From Balanoglossus misakiensis (lineage: Eukaryota; Hemichordata): a stretch of DNA of 64,000 nucleotides. The DNA lies in NCBI GenBank assembly GCA_040954595.2, contig CM082585.2:5952001-6016000 (forward strand), written 5' to 3'. The notes under the pieces were generated by a model. The model did not search any database, was not told the origin of the DNA, and saw only the letters and a list, made by a program, of their open reading frames with translations. Positions 48,201 through 57,600 of the stretch are shown here, in pieces (the first letter of the stretch is position 1; every line of letters starts with the position of its first letter). Both the position numbers and the translations under genes were made by a program.

Positions 48201-50251
48201 GTTGTACGCTTTGGCGCTACGAAGACATTGTGTGTAGAATAGATAGGTGAAGTTTCGTGATGCAGATATGTGTCGGTAATGGTGAAACCCTCACTCACTT
48301 TCTGAAGGGTCCAAATTTCACTGGCTAAATTCAACAAAATTCAGAGATGGGAGAATATTTGCTTTTTCAAGCAAATTTCACTCCACTTTCGTATCCCAGA
48401 TACCTGAAACATATTGCTATGTAATTTTACCTGATCAGAGCTTCTGTCCTAACACTGTCAAAGGACTCTTCATTGCCATGACTAGTATCCACAGCATTAG
48501 AGGTGTTGCCAAGGACTTCAGTGACAGAATCATTGGTGTGGTCGAAACTGTCCCGATCTGCAAAATTCAAGTTGATATCAACGATTTTCGACTCTTGAAG
48601 TTTGAGAACTGAGATTTTTACTGACATGCAAAGTGGAGTCAAATATTCTGCAAAGAAGTCTAAAAGAAAGGCAAATGGGTAAAATTACTTGGTATTTGCT
48701 GCTTTCCCAGTTTCAGCATGCTGTGAAGATGATCTCGAACATTCTGCATATCTTGGATGTCATCAGAGACGATGTCAGAATGGTCCTGAAATAAAGACAA
48801 GACAAAATTGTTGTTCAGCTGACTTTCCACTTAAAAGGTAGAAAATGTGTGCCCTTTCACCCCAGTTCCTTCTCCATGTATAGAGGTCCAACTTTACCAT
48901 CATAAACAATGGATTTGGACCAAACCATTGAGGTGAAAGGGTTAACCACGCAACTGTACAAAATGTACATCATTATAGACGCAAGTTGAGAACTATCTTT
49001 TTTGTCTCGTGTAAAATGTTATTTTGTTATGTACAATTGAACAGTTTTTCATTATGTGATACCACTACACACCTTAGCACTGTAACTGTCCATGCCTGAC
49101 TTTGGGAGATCTGACTTCAGTGATGACAGAATGGATCCCATATTGGTCAGACTGGGCATGCTTCCAGACAGACCGTAGCGCGAGCTTTTGACTGGCGACT
49201 TCCCGGACAGACTGGCGTATTTTTCCCTCCACGACACGGGACGGAATTCTGTCTTTTCTGGAATGTCCTTTTCAATGGATGGTTTGGTTGACTGCGAAGC
49301 TGATGTGCTGACTGTTGCCTTGGTTTCTGGTTTCTCGGGAGAGTTTCGAACTGGCACGTGTCTGACGGTGGAACCGGTCTTATCGCTGGCGTCGTCGGAT
49401 TCAGACCGACCCTTGCCGCTCCAGTCGTCCCTCTTCTCTTTCGGTCTGACGTCGCTAGCTCTCGAGTCTCTACCGGTGACTGGACTTGTGATGCTTTCCT
49501 TGGGACTTCCGTCGAATCCGATTTCCAGCCCCGCCCCCGAGGTCAGGTAAACGCCGTGGCTCTGGCTGAACAGCTGCCGGCTAGTCGGCGACTTCTCCTT
49601 CGGTTTAGCGGACCAACTTCTGTCGGGGTCATCCTCCACATTATTCAAGGACGTCATAGATTTACTCTTTCTCGTTTCCTCTAAATCTTTGCTCTCCTGC
49701 AAGGAAGCCATGAGTCGCTGCGTGATGCTGGCGGCGAGATCTCGGTCGAACGGCGTCGACGGCAGCGACTTCGTCGACTGATATTTCAGTGAAGAACTCG
49801 ATGTGTCTCGCGAGGAAGACCGGTAACTGTATCTCTCGGAACTGCTTTGCGTTTCGGTCTTTTCGAGCCTGTAGCTCGACCGCCAGTCATCGTCAGCTTT
49901 TCTCGTGTACTTTCTTTCACCGTAACTATCTCGTAACGAAGACGGGCTTCCCTTGTCCACAGTCGTCATCTTCAGCGGGCTCGACTCCCGAGATCGTTCG
50001 AGATGACTCTTCTTTAGAGGACTGGATTCATTCGACCTGTAACGCTGACCACTCTTATTCGGACTGGTCTCTCTGGAACTACGGTTATAATACTCGCTTT
50101 TTATCGGGCTAGTTTCTCTGGACCTCTCGTACAGGCCGCTTTTCAGGGGACTCGTTTCCCGGGATCTTCGCGGCGAGCTGTTCAAACTGCTGGTGAACGG
50201 CTCAATGCCACTTAAGAGCTCGTCTGTGTCTACGCTAGAAGTTTCCGCCAT
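39285..50251 (-). CDS. CNTROB: Centrobin, complete (23 coding exons, 1507 aa)
   Basis: Daughter-centriole coiled-coil protein needed for centriole duplication and elongation. Exons: 50251-49073, 48785-48689, 48557-48431, 48216-48036, 47592-47476, 47184-47068, 46911-46813, 46575-46420, 46318-46226, 46086-45973, 45651-45556, 45223-45027, 44800-44735, 44537-44432, 43829-43553, 43212-42862, 42499-42331, 41950-41872, 41674-41581, 41350-41033, 40859-40664, 40366-40270, 39482-39285. Total 4524 nt, in phase. Identity rests on LAVAVSTDRKKDVMIEQLDK and TLARVVDGW (coiled-coil start), ELVAKLQTLMQSHCNEA, LTPVQVAEISRLLELY and the C-terminal SVWK, all with clear human centrobin counterparts. Residues 1-393 are Ser/Arg-rich and disordered with five SRETSP-type repeats; about 510-890 is coiled coil; the rest is low-complexity. 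It is much longer than human centrobin (about 900 aa). The weakest call is the acceptor at 41351 (41334 is also in frame). A 5' UTR exon lies upstream (donor at 52194). Confidence 0.93.
39786..39864. mobile_element. TTAA-type MITE (family B), copy 5, diverged
   Basis: Left CCCTTTCACC and right AAAGGGTTAA ends remain; the body is shortened. It lies in the last CNTROB intron. Confidence 0.65.
43877..44083 (+). mobile_element. TA-flanked MITE (family A), copy 4
   Basis: Well-preserved CTGTAAAACAC/GTGTTTTACAG ends and TA flanks. It lies in the CNTROB intron 48 bp from the acceptor side of the exon at 43829-43553. Confidence 0.92.
45372..45545. repeat. Four degenerate CCAATCATATTTTGTGTAAC units
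   Basis: ACCAATCATATTTTGTGTA or a close variant begins near 45378, 45410, 45450 and 45498, with GTTTGCTGGA between later units. It lies in a CNTROB intron. Confidence 0.75.
48851..48945. mobile_element. TTAA-type MITE (family B), copy 6
   Basis: CCCTTTCACC at the left, GGTGAAAGGGTTAA at the right, with internal GGATTTGGACC. It lies in the intron after the first CNTROB coding exon. Confidence 0.8.
49970..50167 (-). repeat. Five 14-15-residue SRETSP repeats in centrobin
   Basis: Codons 29-94 encode RSRETSPLKS, RSRETSPIKS, SSRETSPNKS, RSNESSPLKK and RSRESSPLKM, beginning at residues 30, 44, 59, 73 and 87 (S of each). Each carries one Ser-Pro with Lys two residues after the Pro. Confidence 0.95.
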
Positions 50252-52195
50252 GATTCAATCTGAAAGAACATCAGTCAGAAAAATGATTAATATTGGAGAT
50301 CAAGTCCTATACCAAGGTCACTGTATCAGTACTATTGATGTGAAACTGTCAAAAATGATTTTGTAGACTTTTAAAGGTACACAATAAATCTAGACACAGA
50401 TATTATGGAAGGTAGAGATCTTAGAACCAATCACAGATTTTCACTTGAGCCATGCAAAAAGAAGACAAAGCCCTTTGACCACACAGTGGCGACTGGCATA
50501 TGTAAATTAGAGATTTTATGGCATTTAATACCCTATTCGAGAACACATTCATATAATGTACAATGTACTAGGATATTCTCCATAGCTTCATATATTGGAG
50601 GATTGAGTAATTAGCATATTGATGTCTAATTTGCATATTGTAGTGGTTCATAAGCCAGTATTTTGGGGGGTTACATGATATGTGTAATTGGTAGACTGTC
50701 ACCAACAGAGAGGTATGTAGGCTCTTCAACAGCCCTTCCTTCCCTACAGAGCTTGGATTATCTGTTACGCATATATTGTGAGGTGAAACACATGTAGTCA
50801 GCCTATATAGCCCAGGTGACCCCCTGCTAGAACCCTCCATGGAAAACCATATAATGCACTCTTGTGCATGCACACAGAGATATAACGTACTAGTAATCTC
50901 CTTTGTATGAACAATCTGGTTGTACACGGTGACCTGCAAAATATCATGACCCCACCATCAAATGTCATACGGCACAGTGGGATATTATTGTAATCCTTGG
51001 TAAAGCAAAACAGCTTGCAATTAAACCACTGATTTATTATTTTTTTTCAGCCAGTGAAGTAGTGATCTGTCACTCATCATAAAACACATCTACTAATATT
51101 TTCACTGTTATTGGACTTTTGATACTCTGTGACATTTTCAATTGTCTATCAGTATAATTAAACATACAGGACATGCTTAATTAACACCTGTAAACCAAAC
51201 AATATTCTCAGTACACTCTCTAGTTAGACAGGCAAACTTTACATATTAAACCTGCAATAATGCATTTGAATATGCCATATCCTGTGACCTGACCTTCAGT
51301 AGTTGTACTGCACAATGTTCACACAGTACTTACCAAAAAAAAAATCATAACAATATTCCATTGTTAACTTTAAAAAAAATAATTTGCACTTTTTTGCCCA
51401 AATGGCTAATATAACTGTGCAAACAACTCTCTTCTTCATACTGCAATTATTGGTTAATTGTATCAGCTGAATAGAGATAACAGTGGATATGACAAACATA
51501 AAGCACTCTAGCTGGAAACAGATGTTCATATTGTGCTCTAACCATTTGTGAAGGATTTTGGTGGCGAACGCAAGCAATCAAGTTGAAGGTGTAAACAAAG
51601 CAGTGAGGTGCGATACACCGACACAAACATGCAAACTCAGTAAGGGACCAGATCCAGGACCATCAAAAATAAATGCAAAATCACTTACTTTGCCGTCTTG
51701 CTTAGAAGAGTATCGTCTAACGTTTTCCAAAGTTTCAAACAGTAACAACGAAAACGGTACAGTGATGTCGTGTTCCAGCACGGGCAAAACGAACACGTCA
51801 AAACACGAAATCGAAAATCTCAGACAAGGTTTATCGAATGATAATCAAATTAAAAGGGGATGCTTCTTGCTTTACAAATAAAATGATTTACCACAGGAAT
51901 AAAATATCACGATGGTAAAGTAATATATCTCAATCGATATTTTGATTCTTATGACTTATTTTCGACGAACGATGGAAATCTGTAAACATACACGATGCGC
52001 TGTGGCGATCGTATGTCTGGGATAACATGTACAGACGTATTACACGCAAACACAATGTTCGACCAGCTGTTGACCACACGGAAAACAAACTGTGATCACG
52101 CTATGCGTGCTGATTGCAGTTTCTGCCAAACCGCTTTGAATGTTCCTAAGAGAGTTTGAGAAACCCACGGAAAGCACCGATCTCGTTTACTCACC
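50252..52195 (-). other. CNTROB 5' leader and first intron
   Basis: The start codon lies nine bases into an exon with acceptor GTTCTTTCAG ending at 50260. The matching upstream donor is TTGAAG/GTGAGT with intron starting at 52194 on the minus strand, so the leader is split by a ~1.9-kb intron. No coding sequence is seen in it; the open frame at 51558-51881 has no recognised relative. Confidence 0.65.
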
Positions 52196-52714
52196 TTCAA
52201 GTGTGCTATACATCTAATATACCGGCAAACGATACAGGTGTACGATCACAACAAAGTACCCACCAATTTTTAAATTGTAAACAAACAACGCATGCGTCAA
52301 GTGTCTGGCCAGAGTGAGGCTATGACCCTCGGTGACCTCAGACTGCGGTCTAAGCCTCTGTTCTGTGAGTATGTGTACAAATTCACTCTTTATATAGGTC
52401 ACTATACCAATCAAACAAATGTGATCATCTGCAGGAGTTGGCCAACATAATCATAGTGTCTAGATATCAAGAAAACACCGACGATCGAGCCGTAAAAACT
52501 CCGTAAAACCAGGGAAACCCCTGGACTGGAGGCGAGTCGAAGAACAGAGTGTCAACACAGCAGAGTGATACGCCTTCCATTCATAACTGGTTTTCTGCAG
52601 CATCCCAGTTTTTGGCCCAAGCTGCAACAACGACAATCCTCAGCCCGGTTACAGAATCAGAAGACTAAAGGAAAAGATCAGGCTATTTGACAGACAGGCG
52701 GAAAATTACTGAAT
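52196..52714. promoter_or_regulatory. Bidirectional CNTROB / TRAPPC1 promoter region
   Basis: Lies between the CNTROB leader donor at 52194 (minus) and a TRAPPC1 leader donor, GAATC/GTAAGT at 52715 (plus). Both leader exons and both start sites must fall here. No TATA box stands out. Confidence 0.6.
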
Positions 52715-52929
52715 CGTAAGTCAAACTTATGTCCACTGCTGTATTCAGATCTAATGAAATTTACAACACTTGAAATCAACACAGGCAGGGTCTATGAACA
52801 AGGGATCATTTCCTTGTTACACTTTAATACAGTTATATTTTAAAATTATTCCTTACAAGTGCAATGTCTGTTACAACAATCATACACTAAATTATATACT
52901 TTTTTCATTTTTTTCCTCAGCCATGCAAT

Positions 52930-53959
52930 ATGACAATATATAATATCCATTTATTTGACCGCAATGGTACATGTTTGTTTTACCAAGAATGGAATCGAAA
53001 GAAACAAGCAGGAATGTCGAAGGAAGAGGTAATGCAGTGCTTTTCCCCCTTCCATTTGAAAATATATGGTAAAAGTATAGAACTCGAATTCAATCATGGT
53101 GTCATTTCTTTCTTTGTTTCAGGAATTCAAATTGATGTATGGTATGATATTTTCAATCAAGTCTTTCATCAGCAGGATGTCACCGACAGATTAGTATCCT
53201 TTTTAACTATGTCATGTCCAATCATGTTTTGCCTGTCCAGAATATATATGTAGAGACTCATAGAGACTGATAGTCACACATGCACACAAACGATATACAC
53301 ATGTGTGTGCATGTACACACATACACACACATGCAATCAAACAGCATTGGAAGAATTCTTAAAGGTTGATCCTTAACACCCTTCTACAGCAAAGATGGTT
53401 TTCTCAATTTCAAAACGAACAAATATAAGCTACATTTCTATGAAACACCGAGTGGACTGAAGTTTGTGATGAGCACAGATCTAAGTGTTGGAAGTGCCAG
53501 AGATGTATTGCACCAAATATTTAGTCAAGTGAGTTTTTGATCCTCTGTGTTTTCATAGACTGGTTTAGTCTAGTTTCTTGTATTCTTTTACTCATTAATT
53601 TGAACTATTATCATTTATATAAACTTCTACATTTAAAAAAGAGACAACAGTAAGTGAGTGGAAATTTGTTCATAACAACTGAGTAACTAACCTCTTAGTT
53701 GTAAACTGACTTTTAGAGATAAACTTTATTAAACGTCCAAAGGAATTTCTTTTTTTAACCATCAAGTGAAATTTGTTGGAAAGTCTGTATTAAATAATAA
53801 CTTCATGTTTTCCGTTGTTTCTATTTCCAGATTTATGTAGAATTTGTCGTGAAGAATCCATTGTGTCAGCTGGGAGAACCGATCACAAGTGAACTGTTCA
53901 GACACAAACTGGACAACTTTGTTCGGGGGTTGCCATATTTCCAACTAAGGACAAACTAA
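52930..53959 (+). CDS. TRAPPC1: TRAPPC1 (Bet5 orthologue), TRAPP complex subunit, complete (4 coding exons, 145 aa)
   Basis: Core longin-fold subunit shared by TRAPPII/III, the Rab GEF complexes that tether ER-Golgi vesicles. Exons: 52930-53028, 53123-53193, 53390-53528, 53831-53959. Total 438 nt, 145 aa, the same length as the human protein. Diagnostic stretches are NIHLFDRNGTCLFYQEW, KKQAG, YGMIFSIKSFISRMSP, KDGFLNFKTNKYKLHFYETP and YVEFVVKNPLC. Intron 2 is U12-type (listed separately). A noncoding leader exon is spliced on at 52921 (TTTTTTCCTCAG). An out-of-frame ATG at 52923 overlaps the start. Identity is near certain. Confidence 0.97.
53194..53389 (+). other. U12-type (minor spliceosome) intron in TRAPPC1
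   Basis: The 5' splice site is GTATCCTTT, the full U12 donor consensus. GATCCTTAACACC near the 3' end matches the U12 branch site (TTCCTTAAC), with the branch adenosine about 14 nt before the TACAG acceptor. No U2-type donor keeps the frame. The junction is phase 2 and restores SPTDYKDGF, aligned with the family. Confidence 0.92.
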
Positions 53960-54632
53960 CATGGCCGCCGCATCTCGCGAGGATTGACACATTGCAGACA
54001 CTTTCCATGTTGACATGTACTGCTGCAGAGGAAATCATATGTGTGATTCCTACAAGAACCGTTATTTATCCCAAAGCATACAGCAACAACAACAAAAATC
54101 ACTGAAAACCTAGTACATGTATTCAAAGATTTTATTGTTTATAGTATGGATAATTTTAAGGCTTGGTCACGGAAAGGGGTCTTATGGTCAAACAATGGTA
54201 CATAAATTAAGCTTGCGCTTAAATGGACTGCAAGTCAAATCTCACAATATCAAAACTTTATGTTTAATATGTTTAGGAATAAAGTCTTTTCAAAATGTTT
54301 ACATGTGTATGTGTGTATTTACATATGCCACGTGTGTTTTTGTATGTGGAGATTGACAGCTGATTTTTGTGTTCACTGATTCAGCAAGCTTGTGAGACGT
54401 TAAAACAATGTCAAATTCCAACATAACCTTTATTTACCGCAAAACAATTAAATGGAGAATAAAAGATGACACACCACTTGTCACATATCCACTTACTCTA
54501 GAAGCAGGACTCAAGTTTGTTTTTGGTGTTTGCATAGCAACACAGGAAAATTTTGTAGTGAATAGCGCCCTCTTGAGATGTGCGCATTTGGGATCCTGTG
54601 GAGGTCAAAGGTGAGTAAAAGTCAAAGGGAAG
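53960..54632 (+). other. TRAPPC1 3' UTR and short gap to ACOT9
   Basis: Holds the TRAPPC1 3' UTR with an AATAAA at 54278, then about 350 bp before the ACOT9 start codon. The two genes are in tandem. Confidence 0.6.
54278..54283 (+). terminator. Candidate TRAPPC1 polyadenylation signal
   Basis: AATAAA about 320 bp after the TRAPPC1 stop codon. Confidence 0.55.
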
Positions 54633-57600
54633 ATGGCGACACTTGGGAGGTGAGTGTGTCGTTCATTCAATATTATGCCACGGTTTGATGCGCGTATATT
54701 GCCTGTATCATAGACCAACGTCTGTCTGCGTGATAGATAGTTCCAATAAGAAGCGATTCAACCAATATAATGGAGGGGGCGGGGTACCCGTTAGAGAGGG
54801 GGGGGGGGGGAGGGAGTGGTGGCATGTACCAAAACAAAGGTGTCGGATTCTGCTGGGGACTTGGTTCCACCTGTAAATAAGGTCAGTCCCTCAGAAGTGT
54901 GATCCTACATCTTTGACATGTACAATGAAAGAAGTCCGGGATGGGGGGGGGGGGGTGCACTATAATCACTCTTAGCTCTACGTACAGGTCTGTGTGTCAC
55001 ACAGACTTATATGCAGAGCTAAATCACCCAATGTTTCACATTTAGCCTAGCCTGACATTGGTACCAAAGAATTTCTTCAGTGAAAGTGTACATTGATCTG
55101 CTAATAACCTCATCTGTTCTCTTTGACAGATGCATGGCAAACATTTTATTGCAAAGAAACTTGGGTGTTCTCCAACAATGCCATGCCACTTGCAGCACTG
55201 TTGCCGGGTTACCTACTATGTTTGATGGTGAGTAAATCTTATTTTTCCTCTTTATTTTCACCTGAGTATTGATTTTAGCTCAAAAGAAAACTTTGGAGTT
55301 TCACTGTGTTTTTGTAAGTTTCATGGTGCATGCATTTTTTCCAAAATATTGTGTAAAGAATAAAAAAAAATTGCTGTGGAATTTTATTCTAACAGAACAG
55401 TGGGTGCTGTAAAAAAGTAAATTCTACATTTCAATGAGGTATTACACAGCATATATCTTTCTTCCTTTTTAAATTTTTTTTTACATTCCACAGTTAGGAA
55501 AAGTTTAGAAGAACTGGTGGGAAGGAAAGGTCCATGGAGGTATGAATAATTTCAATTTACTTCTGGCTTAGCCTAGTCCTAGCCATGGACAAAATTCGGC
55601 TAGGACTAGGCTACTTCTGGTTATTTACATGCAGTATATCATTCATTCTTATTTGATTTGGGCAAATACATGCTTCATATGAGTAGTTGATTCTGTTCGT
55701 TTTTTCTCTCCTCAGTAAAGGGAAAGACGAGTTTGAATCATTGAAACCACCAGAGTCACAAAAAGACCTTCCTGTCAAGCGCATGAGGGACAGCTACCAA
55801 GAAGCTGTCATTCCTCTCGGCACTGAGCAGAAGTTACAGGAAAAATACAGAACTATTTTCAATTCTGTGAGATTTGGAAGAATTTTAGAGAGTCTAGACA
55901 CATTTGGTGGTAGGTGAAGTAATTTCAATATGCATGTTGAGTGTTCTCAATTATGAGGTAACGTTATGACATGTCTACACTTGTGGCACCTCAAAAGAAT
56001 GTTTGATAACCCACGATAAAACCCCACCTGCGATTTGATTGACTGATAATCATGAATGCATTGGTCTTGATACATCAAACTTTAATAGTATATGTATGTC
56101 ATACAGTTCTGTTCTGTTTTGTTTTGTTTTGTTTTGTTTTCCACAGTTTGGATTTGTTATCAGCATAACAAAGTAGAAGAATGGAGTAAGCCACCTATTG
56201 TCATAGTAACAGCACTAGTTGACAGGATAGGTAATGTAATTCCTGTAATCTCATTGCTTATGTCTGTGGCGACGTAAATAAGTGATACTGTATTCATTTG
56301 AACCAGTATGGAGCAGGTGTTCAACATAGTAGTGGTACAAATTACAAAACTTGTGATCCGCGAGTGACAGCGCCCTCGCAAGAGAAATTCTACAAAACAA
56401 GAGTACTTGGTGGACCATTTTCTGTTTGTCTAGGTACATAGCATGCATTAACCAAAATTCCAACAGAAGAGAAACACTGTCACAGCAAATTATTCAATGA
56501 ACAGAATAATTGTCTATGTTTACTTTCTTCTGTCGTCTTCTGTCATAAAGCTCACAATGTGCATTTGTTTTATCTTAAAGATTTGCAATCCAAGTTAATT
56601 TTACCGGATAAAGACATAAAAGTGACGGGCCAGGTGACGTGGGTCGGTTCCACTTCAATGGAGGTCACCATGAACGTCATGCAGGTAAATGTAATGTCAT
56701 GCTTTTGCAGATGCGTCTCATTGTGCTGTAAAACCTTAACCCTTTCATCCCCATTTCCATGTATAAAGGTCCAGCGTTGCTATTTAAAACAATGGAGTTG
56801 GACCAAACCATGGTCACATTGGTGGTGAAAGATTTAATGTTGATGGAATCCCAGTTGTTGGAGTTTTGAAAATCTACAAGTAAATCATCAAAAGTTACAG
56901 GATTTCCCCTTTTTACACTATAAAAATAATGTTAGCTTTGAGTCTTCATAATATGTATGCCTAAGGCTGTATTCACAAACACCTCTGGAGGGGGGGGCGG
57001 GAGAATTCAATTTTTTGTACCGCTAATTTTCACATGCCCCCCTTCCGAACTGCCAATATTTTCAAATCCCCCCCTTCCGAACTGCCAAAATTTTGAAATC
57101 CCCCCCCCCCATTTTCTTTCACAGCGCAAAACACATCACCTATCTATCTTGTAAAAAGAAAAACAGCGCTCCCATGAAAAGAATTTGAAGCTGATGTTTC
57201 CCCTCATCAGTGGGTATTAAAACTGAACATTGTTTTTATTTTTTAAGTACATATATTTGTATTCTGTGTTGGGAGACATTGTAAACCGAGAATTGAAGGG
57301 GGTGGGTTTGGGGTGTCCCCCTCCCACGTAAGAAAATTTTCTAAAATACAGAGCTCAAAGTTGCATTTTAATGAACCCGGCAAAAGCAAATTAACTCAAC
57401 TACCGGTATGTTGGGGAGGACAAATTTAACCGTCGCCGCTCAAAGTTATCATGGGGTGGGGCAAGTCCCCTGATCTGGGACACTAGATAAACCAGTCAAT
57501 GATTGAAAGGTGTTGATGAATGGAGGGGGTGGGTGTCCCCCTCCCACATTAGAAAATTTTGTAAAATAAAGGGCGCGAAACTGCATTTTTGTGGACTCAA

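Noticed and set aside
51558-51881. 107-codon plus-strand open frame in the CNTROB leader intron
   Set aside because: No family similarity, no clear start context, and it lies antisense within a well-supported intron.
53123-53220. Reading TRAPPC1 straight through the donor at 53194, or using a nearby U2-type donor
   Set aside because: Read-through hits a stop at once and no GT with U2 consensus keeps the phase; the U12 boundary restores the family alignment.
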